Of a stretch of 64,000 bases of DNA, positions 7,407 through 16,458 are shown piece after piece. The notes beneath the pieces were generated by a model. It worked only from the letters and a program-made list of their open reading frames with translations. It did not search any database and was not told the DNA's origin. The first letter of the stretch is position 1. Each line of letters begins with the position of its first letter. The position numbers and the translations under genes were made by a program. Source of the DNA: Pseudomonas rhizoryzae (lineage in GTDB: Bacteria > Pseudomonadota > Gammaproteobacteria > Pseudomonadales > Pseudomonadaceae); assembly GCF_005250615.1 (NCBI RefSeq), contig NZ_SULM01000010.1, positions 1 through 64,000 on the forward strand, given 5' to 3'.

Positions 7407-9044
7407 TCAGAGCGCCATGTCGTTGGCGGCCTTATCGGCGCGCGGCGCGCTGGCGGTGGCCTTGGCGGGCTGGCTGCCGGTGGCGACCGGCGGGGTGGCC
7501 AGTTGCAGCACCTCAGCAGTGTAGTTCCACTCTTGCTGCACGCGGGCGGGGTCGCCGTTCAGCTTGGTGCCGTAACTGGGGACGATCTGGTGCAGCTTGG
7601 CCTGCCACTCCGGCGTCGCCACCTTGTCCTTGAACACCTTCTCCAGCACGCTGAGCATGATCGGCGCAGCGGTGGAAGCACCCGGAGAGGCACCCAGCAG
7701 GCCGGCGATGCTGCCGTCCTTGGCGGCGACGATCTCGGTGCCCAGTTTCAGCACGCCACCCTTGTCGGTGTCGCGCTTGATGATCTGCACGCGCTGACCG
7801 GCCTGCCACAGGCGCCAGTCTTCCTTCTTGGCGTTGGGGAAATACTCGCGCAGGGCGGCCAGGCGATCGTCATCCGAGAGCATCAGCTGACCGGCGAGGT
7901 ATTCCACCAGCGGGTATTCGGCCACGCCCACGCGGACCATCGGCCAGGCGTTGTGGGTGTTGGTGCTGGTCAGCAGGTCCAGGTAGGAACCCTGCTTGAG
8001 GAACTTGGTGGAGAAGGTGGCGAAGGGCCCGAACAGGATCACGCGCTTGCCATCGAGCATGCGGGTATCCAGGTGCGGCACCGACATCGGCGGGGCGCCG
8101 ACCGAGGCCTTGCCATAGGCCTTGGCCAGGTGCTGCTGGGCGATCGCGGGATTGTCGGTGACCAGGAAGGAGCCACCCACCGGGAAGCCGGCGTAGTCGT
8201 TGGCTTCGGGAATGCCCGACTTCTGCAGCAGGTGCAGGGCGCCGCCGCCGGCACCGATGAAGACGAACTTGGCGTCGGTCTCGGTCTTCTTGCCGTCCTG
8301 GAGGTTCTTGTACTCCACGCGCCAGCTGCCGTCGGCATTGCGGGTGATGTTCTCGACTTCGCTGGACAGGTTCAGCTTGAAGTTCGGCTTGGACTGCAGG
8401 TTGGCGACGAACTGGCGGGTGATCTCGCCGAAGTTGACGTCGGTACCCAGCGGGCTCCAGGTGGCGGCGACCTTCTGCTGCGGATCGCGACCTTCCATCA
8501 TCAGCGGAACCCACTGCTTGATCTGCGCCGGATCCTCGGAGTACTGCATGCCGGAGAACAGCGGGCTGGCCTTCAGCGCTTCGTAGCGCTTCTTGAGGAA
8601 GGCGATGTTGTCGTCACCCCAGACGAAGCTCATGTGCGGGGTGCTGTTGATGAAGCTCTTCGGGTCCTTGAGGACGCCGTTCTTGACCTGCCAGGACCAG
8701 AATTGACGGGAGATCTGGAAGGCTTCGTTGATCTCGATGGCCTTGGAGATGCTGACCTTGCCGTCCTTGTCTTCGGGGGTGTAGTTCAGCTCGGCCAGGG
8801 CGGAGTGGCCGGTACCGGCGTTGTTCCAGCCGTTGGAGCTTTCGTCGGCGACCTTGTCCAGGCGCTCGACCATTTCCAGACTCCAGTTCGGCTCCAGCTC
8901 GTTCAGCCAGATGCCCAGGGTGGAACTCATGATGCCGCCGCCGATCAGCAGGACGTCGACCTTCTTGACGTCATCGGCGTGCGCGGTGCCCAGGGCGGAG
9001 GCGATAGCCACGCCGAGCAGCGCGCCAGTCATTTTCTTCAACAT
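7407..9044 (-). CDS. mqo: malate:quinone oxidoreductase
   Basis: The 545-residue FAD enzyme oxidises malate to oxaloacetate and passes electrons to the quinone pool at the inner membrane, as part of the TCA cycle. The dinucleotide-binding motif [15 protein letters not shown] lies near residues 30-44. Other family blocks include [17 protein letters not shown] and a C-terminal [14 protein letters not shown]. The start ATG (9042-9044) gives an N-terminus [25 protein letters not shown] that looks like a cleavable signal peptide, ahead of the point where shorter family members begin. The protein would then be periplasmic or an anchored form. The long C-terminal tail after the catalytic part is Ala/Pro-rich. 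Two terminators follow. Confidence 0.93.
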   Translation of the reverse strand: MLKKMTGALLGVAIASALGTAHADDVKKVDVLLIGGGIMSSTLGIWLNELEPNWSLEMVERLDKVADESSNGWNNAGTGHSALAELNYTPEDKDGKVSISKAIEINEAFQISRQFWSWQVKNGVLKDPKSFINSTPHMSFVWGDDNIAFLKKRYEALKASPLFSGMQYSEDPAQIKQWVPLMMEGRDPQQKVAATWSPLGTDVNFGEITRQFVANLQSKPNFKLNLSSEVENITRNADGSWRVEYKNLQDGKKTETDAKFVFIGAGGGALHLLQKSGIPEANDYAGFPVGGSFLVTDNPAIAQQHLAKAYGKASVGAPPMSVPHLDTRMLDGKRVILFGPFATFSTKFLKQGSYLDLLTSTNTHNAWPMVRVGVAEYPLVEYLAGQLMLSDDDRLAALREYFPNAKKEDWRLWQAGQRVQIIKRDTDKGGVLKLGTEIVAAKDGSIAGLLGASPGASTAAPIMLSVLEKVFKDKVATPEWQAKLHQIVPSYGTKLNGDPARVQQEWNYTAEVLQLATPPVATGSQPAKATASAPRADKAANDMAL

Positions 9045-9547
9045 GTGGTCTCTCAATCGATAGAAGCTGGGTCTGCTTATCGAGTTTCGGTGCGGTGCGG
9101 CACCATGGCACATGGGTGGATGTGCAGTGGGCAAGGCAGAATGCAGCCGGAAACACGCAAGGGCAGGTTTCTTGTCCCTCCGCCGCCCTTCTCTTGTGAA
9201 CCACCGGAAGGGTCGGAGCAAAAACGCAAGGCGCGCTCAGGCAGCGGCTGACCGCAGACCTAGGTCTCGGGAGCGGCGGCATGCGCGTGCGTTTTTGTTG
9301 CCGGGCATTTTAATGACAAGAGGTATGAATTCCTAGATAGGAATTCATTGGGTTTGGCTATTAGCCTTTAGTCTAATCACCTCGTTACCCCGCTAAAGCT
9401 GCGCCGAGCGCCGACGCAGGCACGCTGAGGCGGTGTGGGATAGCCCCAAGCGCGCCGGCATGAGTACCGACGAAACCGGTTAGAAAGCCGCCGAAGGGTC
9501 GTCACCGCGAGCACGGTGGCGAAGCGCCCTGAGCCGGGGGTTGCTGT
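9045..9547. other. 503-base intergenic region upstream of mqo, with palindromes
   Basis: No convincing gene is seen. The region holds three structures. The first is a long-range inverted repeat CAAAAACGCA/TGCGTTTTTG (9219-9228 and 9288-9297) enclosing the 12-bp palindrome AGACCTAGGTCT (9256-9267). The second is the AT-rich 24-bp palindrome at 9325-9348. The third is a GC-rich stretch (about 9400-9540) that can fold but matches no RNA family I know. It must contain the mqo promoter. Confidence 0.5.
9325..9348. promoter_or_regulatory. perfect 24-bp palindrome, candidate operator upstream of mqo
   Basis: Arms ATGAATTCCTA (9325-9335) and TAGGAATTCAT (9338-9348) are exact inverted repeats separated by GA. 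The local AT-richness, the two-base spacer and the 11-bp arms are typical of a site for a dimeric transcription factor. It lies about 280 bases before the mqo start. No T-run follows on either strand, which argues against a terminator. The binding protein is unknown. Confidence 0.45.
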
Positions 9548-10474
9548 CTAGGCGAAGCGCCAGGCGAGGAAGCGACTCTGCTTCTGGCCCTGGGCCATGG
9601 CCACGACGCGGATCTCGCTGGCCTGTTCCCGCCGCAGCGCCGCCTGCAGCATGGGCAGGTTGCTGGCCTTGGAGACCAGGCAGGTGAACCAGCCGACCTG
9701 GGGTGCAAAGCGGCGGCTTTCACGGATCATCCGCTCGATGAAGGCCGCTTCGCCGCCCGGACACCAGAGTTCTGCCGCCTGGCCGCCGAAGTTGAGCAGG
9801 GGCACCTGCTTGCCGGTGGTCTTGCCCAGATTTTTCCATTTGCGTTGGCTGCCCCGTACGGCGTCGGTGGGGCTGGCATGGAAGGGCGGATTGCACAGGG
9901 TGGCGGCGTAATGCTCACCGGGCTGCAGGATGCCGGCGAAGATCGCCTGGGGATCGGGCTGGCGGCGCAATTCGATGGCCGCGGCGCAATCCGGGTTGGC
10001 GGCGAGGGTGCGGCTAAAAGCCTCCAACGCGGCCGGGGCGATGTCGCTGCCGACGAAGTGCCAGCCGTATTCCTTGAAGCCGATCAGCGGATAGACGCCA
10101 TTGGCGCCGGTGCCCACGTCCAGCAGACGAACCCTTTCTCCGCGCGGAAGCTGGCCGCCATTGCCCTCGGCCAGCAGGTCGGCCAGGTGATGCAGATAGT
10201 CGGCCCGGCCCGGAATCGGTGGGCAGAGAAAGTCGGCGGGGATATCCCAGTCGCGCACGCCATGGTGCAAGGCCAGCAGCGCCCGATTGAGGGCGCGCAC
10301 CGCCTGGGGATCGGTGAAGTCGATGGACAGGTTGCCCCGTGGCGTCGGCGCCACGAACGGCTTGAGCGCGGGACTTACGCGCATCAGGGCCGGAAAATCG
10401 TAGCTGCCCTGGTGACGATTGCGCGGATGCAGGGGAGCGGGGCGGCCAGGCAAGGGCCGGCGGGGCGAGGTCAT
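9548..10474 (-). CDS. rlmF: 23S rRNA (adenine(1618)-N6)-methyltransferase
   Basis: The 308-residue S-adenosylmethionine-dependent enzyme methylates A1618 of 23S rRNA. The family-typical N-terminus [16 protein letters not shown] is present. The SAM-binding [14 protein letters not shown] lies at about 117-130, and the catalytic N6-adenine motif NPPFH at 195-199. I chose the ATG at 10472-10474, just before LHPRNRH. A longer in-frame extension runs into the terminator of the upstream gene and is not supported. It lies downstream of the aldo/keto reductase on the same strand but is separated from it by a strong terminator. Confidence 0.93.
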   Translation of the reverse strand: MTSPRRPLPGRPAPLHPRNRHQGSYDFPALMRVSPALKPFVAPTPRGNLSIDFTDPQAVRALNRALLALHHGVRDWDIPADFLCPPIPGRADYLHHLADLLAEGNGGQLPRGERVRLLDVGTGANGVYPLIGFKEYGWHFVGSDIAPAALEAFSRTLAANPDCAAAIELRRQPDPQAIFAGILQPGEHYAATLCNPPFHASPTDAVRGSQRKWKNLGKTTGKQVPLLNFGGQAAELWCPGGEAAFIERMIRESRRFAPQVGWFTCLVSKASNLPMLQAALRREQASEIRVVAMAQGQKQSRFLAWRFA

Positions 10475-10490
10475 GGCGGCGGACGAGGCG

Positions 10491-10526
10491 AAAAAGGGGG
10501 CGGCGAGCCTAGCACAGCCGCCCCTT
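10491..10526 (-). terminator. Rho-independent terminator of the aldo/keto reductase gene
   Basis: GCCGCCCCTT (10517-10526) pairs with AAGGGGGCGGC (10494-10504, one bulged G). On the minus strand the stem runs into CCCCCTTTTTCGCC, a clear U-tract. It lies between the reductase stop and the rlmF start, so rlmF probably has its own promoter. Confidence 0.8.
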
Positions 10527-10544
10527 GGACTTACAAGGGGGTAC

Positions 10545-11516
10545 TCACGCCGGGGTCGGGGCGTCTTCGGGCAGCACGCCGATCTCGCGCAGGTTGCGCC
10601 AGAAGGCAGCCGGGATGGGCGCGCGCAGCAACTCGGCATTCTGTCGGGCCCGCTCTGGCTTGCTGCTGCCGGGAATGGTGGCGGCGACGGTAGGGTGAGC
10701 GAGGCAGAATTGCAGGGCCGCGGCGCGGATGTCCACCCCGTGATCCTGGCAAACGCCCTCGATCAGCTCGACCTTACGGCGCAGCGCCGGCTCGGCCTCG
10801 GCATAGTTATAGTGCTTGCCGCCGGCGAGCAGTCCGGAGTTGAAGGGCCCGCCCACCACGATGCCCACGCCGCGGCGTTCGCACTCGGGGAAGAGGGTGT
10901 CCAGGGCTTCGCGGTGGTCCAGCAGTGAATAGCGTCCGGCCAGCAGGAAGGCGTCGGGGTCGCTCTGTTCCAGGGCCAGGCGGCAGGGCTCCACCAGGTT
11001 GACGCCCAGCCCCCAGCCCATGATCAGGCCTTCTTCGCGCATCTCGGTGAGGGCCTTGGCGGCGCCCTGCATGGCTTGGGCGAAATAGTCGCGCCAGGCC
11101 GGACCGTGTTGGTCTTCGGAGAGATCGTGAATCCAGACCAGATCGAGGCGGTCGGTCTTGAGCCGCTCCAGGCTGTCTTCGATGGAGCGGCGGGCCCCAT
11201 CGGCGGAATAGTCGAGCACCCGCTTGAAGGGCAATTCGTTGACGAACGGCGGGGCGTTCTCCGGCTGGTCGGCGGGTTCGAGCAGCCGACCGACCTTGCT
11301 GCACAGCACGAAGTCGTCGCGTGGCTTGTCGGCCAGTACTTCGGCGAAGCGCCGTTCGGAAAGACCGGCGCCATAGTGTGGCGAGGTGTCATAGAGGCGG
11401 ATGCCGGCGTCCCAGGCGGCTTCGAGAGTCGCCCGGGCGTCGGCGTCGCTCACCTCGCGGAACATGTTGCCCAAGGGAGCGCCGCCGAAACCGAGGGAGG
11501 GGATGTCGATACGCAT
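10545..11516 (-). CDS. aldo/keto reductase (aldose dehydrogenase-like)
   Basis: The 323-residue NAD(P)-dependent oxidoreductase has the aldo/keto reductase barrel. The catalytic tetrad is visible as Asp and Tyr in [14 protein letters not shown], Lys in LCSKVGR and His in [10 protein letters not shown]. The closest described group appears to be the D-threo-aldose/L-fucose 1-dehydrogenase and pyridoxal 4-dehydrogenase type (start [12 protein letters not shown]-terminal [17 protein letters not shown]). The substrate remains unknown. The ATG at 11514-11516 has GGAG eight bases upstream; a further upstream in-frame start is unsupported. Confidence 0.88.
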   Translation of the reverse strand: MRIDIPSLGFGGAPLGNMFREVSDADARATLEAAWDAGIRLYDTSPHYGAGLSERRFAEVLADKPRDDFVLCSKVGRLLEPADQPENAPPFVNELPFKRVLDYSADGARRSIEDSLERLKTDRLDLVWIHDLSEDQHGPAWRDYFAQAMQGAAKALTEMREEGLIMGWGLGVNLVEPCRLALEQSDPDAFLLAGRYSLLDHREALDTLFPECERRGVGIVVGGPFNSGLLAGGKHYNYAEAEPALRRKVELIEGVCQDHGVDIRAAALQFCLAHPTVAATIPGSSKPERARQNAELLRAPIPAAFWRNLREIGVLPEDAPTPA

Positions 11517-11576
11517 GGGAAGTCTCCGGGTGGTGCGTGTCTGCATCCCGACCGGTATGGCGGCGATCCCGTTCCC

Positions 11577-12281
11577 CTAGTCCGCCGGACGTAGCAGGGC
11601 CACCTCTTCGCGGGTGAGCGCGCGATAGCTACCCTCGGCCAGCGCCGGGTCCAGGGTCAGGGCGCCGATACGGTCGCGGTGCAGCGCCACGACCTCGATG
11701 CCGAAGCGCCCGAACATGCGCTTGACCTGGTGATAGCGGCCCTCGACCAGGGTCAGGTGGGCGCTGCGCTCGCCGAGCAGCTCCAACTGGGCGGGCTGGG
11801 TGGTGAGATCCTCGTAAGCGAAGTAGAGCCCCTCGGCGAAGGCCGCGACCAGGTGCGGCGGGATGATCTCTGCGGTGCTGACCAGGTAGCGCTTGGTCTG
11901 CTTGTGGCGCGGATGGCTCAGGCCGCGCGACCACTGGCCATCGTTGGTGAGCAGCACCAGGCCGGTAGTGTTGAAGTCCAGCCGACCGGCCAGGTGCAGG
12001 TCGGCGCGTTGGTCCGTCGGCAGGCAGTCCAGTACCGTTCGATGGCGGGCGTCGACGGTGGCGCTCACGCAGCCGCGCGGCTTGTGCAGCATCAGGTAGC
12101 GCCCGCCGGGGCCGTCCTGCAACAGACGGTCTTCGACTTCGATACGGTCGAAGGCGAAGACCTCGCGTTCGGCCTGCAGGGTGGTGGCGCCATTGACGCG
12201 TACCCGGCCTTGCGCGAGCAGGCGTCGCGCCAGTTGGCGGCCCAGGTCGGGCCTGTTACCCAGCCAGCGGTCCAAGCGCAT
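11577..12281 (-). CDS. rsuA: 16S rRNA pseudouridine synthase, RsuA family
   Basis: The 234-residue protein has an N-terminal S4 RNA-binding domain (MRLDRWLGNRPDLGRQLARRLLAQGRVRVNG) and an RsuA/RluB-type catalytic domain. The catalytic Asp lies in AGRLDFNTTGLVLLTNDG. It converts a uridine of 16S rRNA (U516 in E. coli) to pseudouridine. The start ATG (12279-12281) overlaps the stop of the CWC-protein gene as TGATG. That indicates coupled translation and excludes the much longer upstream frame extension. Confidence 0.92.
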   Translation of the reverse strand: MRLDRWLGNRPDLGRQLARRLLAQGRVRVNGATTLQAEREVFAFDRIEVEDRLLQDGPGGRYLMLHKPRGCVSATVDARHRTVLDCLPTDQRADLHLAGRLDFNTTGLVLLTNDGQWSRGLSHPRHKQTKRYLVSTAEIIPPHLVAAFAEGLYFAYEDLTTQPAQLELLGERSAHLTLVEGRYHQVKRMFGRFGIEVVALHRDRIGALTLDPALAEGSYRALTREEVALLRPAD

Positions 12282-12496
12282 CAGCGGGATTCGGCCGATG
12301 TACCCGTCGCACAGGCCGGGCACAGGCAGCGCTGGTTGCGCTCTTCTTCCGGCAGGCGCGCCAGGGCGGCAGGGTCGACGGGCGTCCGCAGGCACCAGCA
12401 ATCCTGGATATCGCCACCTGTGGCCAGGCTGCATTGATTGCGCTGGCCGCAGAGGGGGCAACGGGTGGGATCGAAAGGGACGGGCGATGCGGCCAT
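12281..12496 (-). CDS. small cysteine-rich CWC-family protein
   Basis: The 71-residue protein has seven cysteines in paired motifs: CPLCG, then CSL, then DCWC (the family's name-giving CWC) and a C-terminal CLCPAC. The pattern suggests a zinc-binding fold; the biological role is unknown. Start ATG at 12494-12496. It is translationally coupled to rsuA, which suggests a role near ribosomal RNA, but that is inference only. Confidence 0.85.
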   Translation of the reverse strand: MAASPVPFDPTRCPLCGQRNQCSLATGGDIQDCWCLRTPVDPAALARLPEEERNQRCLCPACATGTSAESR

Positions 12497-12639
12497 GGTG
12501 ATCTCGTCGGGCGAAGCGAGCGGCAGAGTACCGGAAATTGCGACCTGGATAACGTCCGCTACGCTGGGGGTCTGCGTACTGTCGCATCCGGGGTGCAAGC
12601 TGCATCCTAGCTCCGATCGTCGGACCACCCGAGGAACCC

Positions 12640-13761
12640 ATGACAATAACTGCTCTGCGTACCCTGATCCGTACCCTCATTCCCGGCACCCTGCTGGTTA
12701 GCCAGCTGGCGCTGGCCACCGAAGGCGATATCGGTCAGACCCTGGCCCGCCAGGCCGGCATTCCCTGGCCGGCGGTGATCGCCCACCGCGGCGCCTCCTT
12801 CGACGCGCCCGAATCCACCGCCCCGGCCTACCTGGTGGCGCGGGAGCTCGGCGCCGACTATCTCGAGCTGGACCTGCAGCGCACCAAGGACGGTCAGCTC
12901 ATTGCCCTGCACGACGACACCCTGGAGCGCACCACGGACGTCGCCAAGAAATTTCCGGAGCGCGCCAAGGCGCCGGTCAGCCAGTTCACCCTGGCCGAAC
13001 TCAAGTCCCTGGACGCCGGCAGCTGGTTCAACCAGGCCCATCCCGACCGTGCCCGGCCGAAATTCGCCGGACTTAAGATCCTCACCCTCGACGAGGTCAT
13101 CGACATCGCCGAGGGCGGTCGCAACAAGCCGGGCCTCTACATCGAGACCAAGCAGCCCAAGCTGTTCCCCGGCATCGAGCGTGATCTCAAGGCCAAGCTG
13201 ACCCAGCGCGGCTGGCTGGGCCAACCCAAGGCCGGCGCCACTGGCGTTGCGGCCATGCCTGGGCGGGTAGTGCTGCAGACCTTCGAGAAGAGCAGCCTGG
13301 AGCTGCTGCAAAAGGAGATGCCCAACACGCCGAAGATCCTGCTGCTGTGGCTGGGCGATGGCTACATCCCGGAAAAGGCCGGGCCGAGCTACGCCGAGTC
13401 GGGCGAGTCCAGCAAGGCGGCCTACTATGGCAAACAGCAGGTGCGCTCCGAGGGTGACTTCACCGCCTGGGTAGAGTGGGCCAAGGCCCATGGCGCCATC
13501 GGCATCGGGCCGTCGGCCGCGTTGGAGGAGGGCGGCGACCAGAGCTATGCCGACCTGGTGAAGCCCTGGATGAACGACGTCGCCCACGAGCGCGGTTTGC
13601 TGGTGCATGCTTACACCGTGGACTCGCCGGTGGACTTCGCGCGGCTGGCGCCCCGCGGGGTGGATGGTTTCTTCACCAACCGTAGTGCCGAGCTGTTGAA
13701 GTTCTACGAGCGTCCCGCCAAGCAAACGCCGGGTGCCTTGCTGAAGCAACTCGGCTATTGA
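12640..13761 (+). CDS. glpQ: periplasmic glycerophosphodiester phosphodiesterase
   Basis: The 373-residue enzyme hydrolyses glycerophosphodiesters to glycerol-3-phosphate and an alcohol. An N-terminal signal peptide (about residues 1-25, ending QLALA) points to the periplasm. The GDPD signature AHRGASFDAPEST (about 48-60) is followed by YLELDLQRTKDG and ALHDDTLERTTD, which hold the metal-binding residues. The start ATG has GAGGAAC immediately upstream. It is divergent from the rsuA pair, and a terminator-like hairpin follows. Confidence 0.92.
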   Translation: MTITALRTLIRTLIPGTLLVSQLALATEGDIGQTLARQAGIPWPAVIAHRGASFDAPESTAPAYLVARELGADYLELDLQRTKDGQLIALHDDTLERTTDVAKKFPERAKAPVSQFTLAELKSLDAGSWFNQAHPDRARPKFAGLKILTLDEVIDIAEGGRNKPGLYIETKQPKLFPGIERDLKAKLTQRGWLGQPKAGATGVAAMPGRVVLQTFEKSSLELLQKEMPNTPKILLLWLGDGYIPEKAGPSYAESGESSKAAYYGKQQVRSEGDFTAWVEWAKAHGAIGIGPSAALEEGGDQSYADLVKPWMNDVAHERGLLVHAYTVDSPVDFARLAPRGVDGFFTNRSAELLKFYERPAKQTPGALLKQLGY

Positions 13762-13767
13762 GCCCTT

Positions 13768-13796
13768 ACGGGGAGGCTCCCTGGTCTCCCCGTTTC
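13768..13796 (+). terminator. terminator of glpQ
   Basis: Stem ACGGGGAG (13768-13775) with CTCCCCGT (13786-13793) and a short TTT tail, seven bases after the glpQ stop. Confidence 0.65.
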
Positions 13797-13813
13797 CCTA
13801 GAGGAGCTTCTTT

Positions 13814-14254
13814 GTGTCCCGTGAAGCCTTCAACGGTGCCAAGTTGGCGCTGCTCTGCGAGGACCAGGTCCTGGTCTATCAGCGCGACGACAAGCCCAGT
13901 ATTCCCTGGCCTGGCCTTTGGGACCTGCCCGGTGGCGGCCGTGAAGATGACGAGACGCCCGAGCGCTGCGCCCTGCGTGAACTGGAGGAGGAGTTCAGCC
14001 TGGTGCTGGACGCCTCGCGGCTGACCTGGGGACGCTGCTATCCACCTCGTCAGCCAGGCTATCTGCCCAGCTGGCTGTTCGCCGGCCAATTGAGTCGCGC
14101 CGAGATCGCCGCCATCCGTTTCGGCGACGAAGGCCAGCACTGGCAGTTGATGAGCATTGCCGACTTTCTCGCCCATCCCCAGGGCGTGCCCCATTTACAG
14201 GAGCGGCTGCGGGACTACCTGGAAGAGCGGCGTCTCTTAATCCCGGCTGAATGA
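13814..14254 (+). CDS. Nudix hydrolase
   Basis: The 146-residue protein starts with GTG at 13814-13816 behind AGAGGAGC. The Nudix box reads GGGREDDETPERCALRELEEE (about residues 38-58), with the expected glutamates for magnesium binding. Members hydrolyse nucleoside diphosphates linked to another group; the natural substrate cannot be told. It follows glpQ on the same strand, past the glpQ hairpin, and may be read from it or alone. Confidence 0.88.
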   Translation: MSREAFNGAKLALLCEDQVLVYQRDDKPSIPWPGLWDLPGGGREDDETPERCALRELEEEFSLVLDASRLTWGRCYPPRQPGYLPSWLFAGQLSRAEIAAIRFGDEGQHWQLMSIADFLAHPQGVPHLQERLRDYLEERRLLIPAE

Positions 14255-14334
14255 ACGTGCGATAAGCGAGCGCAAGGCGCGGGCGGGCCTTAAGCTTTCT
14301 CCAAGCCCATCCGGGCCGTTCTGGAGATATCCCC

Positions 14335-14631
14335 ATGCGCCATTTCTTCTTGGCGTCGCTTTGTGCTCTGAGCCTCAACGGCTGCGCCGTCTACGATCCC
14401 TATCCACGCTACTACAGCCGCCCGGCGCCGCCTCCAGCGGTCTTCTACGGCACGCCTGCCTATCCGCCGCCCACGGTCATCGTCCGTCCCTATGGCTACG
14501 GCTACTATTACCGACCGGGTCCGCCACCACCACCGCACTGGGGGCCGGGACCGGGTTGGGGACCCCGTCCAGGGTTCGGGCCACCTGGTTGGGGGCCGCG
14601 TCCGGGGCCGCCGGGGTGGGGCCCGCACTAG
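14335..14631 (+). CDS. Pro/Gly/Tyr/Trp-rich lipoprotein
   Basis: The 98-residue protein has a lipoprotein signal peptide ending in the lipobox LNGC (Cys near residue 17), so it should be lipid-anchored. The mature part is almost only Pro, Gly, Tyr, Trp and Arg, with repeats such as GPGWGPRPGFGPPGWGPRPG. It resembles other low-complexity surface or cell-wall-associated proteins, but I know no function for it. The ATG has GGAG nine bases upstream. Confidence 0.75.
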   Translation: MRHFFLASLCALSLNGCAVYDPYPRYYSRPAPPPAVFYGTPAYPPPTVIVRPYGYGYYYRPGPPPPPHWGPGPGWGPRPGFGPPGWGPRPGPPGWGPH

Positions 14632-14699
14632 CCTGAGGTTTGACAGGGACAGCCGGCTTTTCTAGGGTGCAGTCCTTGTCTTGACCAGGAAACCGACGC

Positions 14700-15392
14700 G
14701 TGGACGACGATCGCATCAAGCTCGACCCCCAATGGAAAGCCGCGCTACGTGACGAGTTCGAGCAGCCCTACATGCGCCAGCTGGGCGATTTCCTGCGGCG
14801 CGAGAAGGCCGCGGGCAAGGTCATCTATCCGCCTGGCCCCCTGATCTTCAATGCGCTCAACACCACGCCGCTGGATCAGGTGAAGGTGGTCATCTTCGGC
14901 CAGGATCCTTACCACGGGCCGGGGCAGGCCCATGGCCTGTGCTTTTCGGTGCAGCCTGGCGTGCCGGCGCCGCCCTCGCTGCAGAACATCTTCAAGGAAC
15001 TCAAGCGCGATCTGAATCTGCCCATTCCCAATCATGGCTATCTGCAGCACTGGGCGGAGCAGGGCGTATTGTTGCTCAACACCTCGCTGACGGTGGAGCA
15101 GGCCAATGCCGGTTCCCATGCCAAGGCCGGCTGGCAAAGATTCACCGACCGGATCATCGAGGTGGTCAGCGCCGAGCGCGAGAACCTGGTGTTCCTGCTC
15201 TGGGGCAGCCACGCCCAGAGCAAGCAGAATCTCATCGATCCCCAGAAACACCTGATCCTCAAATCCGCCCATCCTTCGCCGCTGTCGGCCCATCGCGGTT
15301 TTCTCGGCAACGGTCACTTCGGCCGAACCAACGAATTCCTGCGCAACGCTGGTATTGCGCCCATCGACTGGGCGCTGCCGCCGCTAGCCTGA
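14700..15392 (+). CDS. ung: uracil-DNA glycosylase
   Basis: The 230-residue enzyme removes uracil from DNA in base excision repair. The water-activating motif GQDPYHG lies at 67-73 (catalytic Asp 69), and the DNA-binding loop [11 protein letters not shown] at 191-201. It begins with GTG at 14700-14702 behind AGGAAA; the length is normal for the family. It is convergent with the DMT transporter gene, only 25 bases apart and without an obvious terminator. Confidence 0.97.
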   Translation: MDDDRIKLDPQWKAALRDEFEQPYMRQLGDFLRREKAAGKVIYPPGPLIFNALNTTPLDQVKVVIFGQDPYHGPGQAHGLCFSVQPGVPAPPSLQNIFKELKRDLNLPIPNHGYLQHWAEQGVLLLNTSLTVEQANAGSHAKAGWQRFTDRIIEVVSAERENLVFLLWGSHAQSKQNLIDPQKHLILKSAHPSPLSAHRGFLGNGHFGRTNEFLRNAGIAPIDWALPPLA

Positions 15393-15417
15393 CCGAGACA
15401 CCCTGCCGAAGCGACCG

Positions 15418-16368
15418 CTAGCAAACGGCCGCGCTAGGCGTGGCGGTCGAGGCTGGGCGCCGATGGCAGAGCAGGCACCAGCCCACTCCTAGCATCAGCA
15501 GCACGATGGCCAGGGCCTCCAGCAGGGTCGGCAATCGCCCATTCCAGAGAAACCCATAGAGCAGCGAAGACAGCGTCTCGATGACGATGGCCTGACCACT
15601 CAGGGTCAGCGGCAGTCGACGGCTGGCCTGGTTCCAGCAGGCACCGCCGATGATGGAAGCGAGCAGCGCCACGCCAGCGGCCACCAGCAGCGGCTGTAAC
15701 CAATCGGCGGGCGCCCGCGACGCCCACTCCGGGCCCAGCAGCAGGGGCGCGGCCAGCAAGGCCTGGAGGCCGGTCACGCTGCCAAGCAACAGGCCCCAGT
15801 CGTGGGCGCCGATGGGCGTCCTGGCCAGGTAGCGGGTGTTGACCACCGCGAACCAGCTCCAGGCCAGCAGGGCGCCACAGGCGCACAGCAGGCCCAGCAG
15901 GGGGTGCTCACCGACAGCAGTGGTGGTCAGCGTCTCGTAGCTGATCAGGGCTACGCCGACCAAGGCGCAGCCGAGGGACGGCCAGAGGCGGCCGAAACCC
16001 ACGGCGCCGGCATCGCGCCGCCCGGCCAGGGCGACCAGCAGCGGAATCAGGCCGACGATCAGGGTGGTCGCCGCGATGCCGGCTTGCTGCACGCCCGAGC
16101 CGACCAGGGCGTAGTAGCCCAGGTTGCCGATCAGACTGAGCCAGAACAGCCGTACCCCGTCGGCCCGGGTCAATTGCGCCTGCAATCGGCGCCAACGGGG
16201 CAGCAGCAGCACCAGGGAGACCAGGCCGTAGCAGAGAAAGCGCAACACGGCGAACTGGGCGCCGCTCAGGTCGGGGACCAGAGCCGGGGCGAGAAAGATC
16301 ACGCCCCAGCACAGGCCTGCCGCCAGTCCGTAGCCAATTCCCGCTGCCGATAATTCTCGTTCGTGCAT
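15418..16368 (-). CDS. DMT-superfamily (EamA) transporter
   Basis: The 316-residue inner-membrane protein has about ten hydrophobic helices in two EamA repeats (about 12-145 and 160-300), the drug/metabolite transporter layout. The substrate is unknown; relatives export amino acids or metabolites. The ATG at 16366-16368 has GGAGACGG upstream. The AraC-type regulator gene ends 90 bases upstream on the same strand, so the two may form a regulated unit. Confidence 0.85.
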   Translation of the reverse strand: MHERELSAAGIGYGLAAGLCWGVIFLAPALVPDLSGAQFAVLRFLCYGLVSLVLLLPRWRRLQAQLTRADGVRLFWLSLIGNLGYYALVGSGVQQAGIAATTLIVGLIPLLVALAGRRDAGAVGFGRLWPSLGCALVGVALISYETLTTTAVGEHPLLGLLCACGALLAWSWFAVVNTRYLARTPIGAHDWGLLLGSVTGLQALLAAPLLLGPEWASRAPADWLQPLLVAAGVALLASIIGGACWNQASRRLPLTLSGQAIVIETLSSLLYGFLWNGRLPTLLEALAIVLLMLGVGWCLLCHRRPASTATPSAAVC

Positions 16369-16458
16369 GACGCCGTCTCCACCGATTCGCCAGCAGTGTG
16401 GCGACGCGGGGGCAAGCCAGTCTTGCGCGAAACTGCGGAGTTTTTTACCCGGGCTGCG

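Noticed and set aside
7503..9251. A 582-codon plus-strand frame opposite mqo
   Set aside because: Shadow of mqo, with only low-complexity Gly/Val/Gln-rich content.
9400..9540. Possible riboswitch or known small RNA downstream of rlmF
   Set aside because: The stretch is GC-rich and can fold, but no conserved cobalamin, TPP or other motif is recognisable. I could not support a specific family.
11577..12719. A 380-codon version of rsuA
   Set aside because: Its first 146 codons run through the CWC gene in another frame and into the divergent glpQ start. The ATG at 12279-12281 with the TGATG overlap is the natural start.
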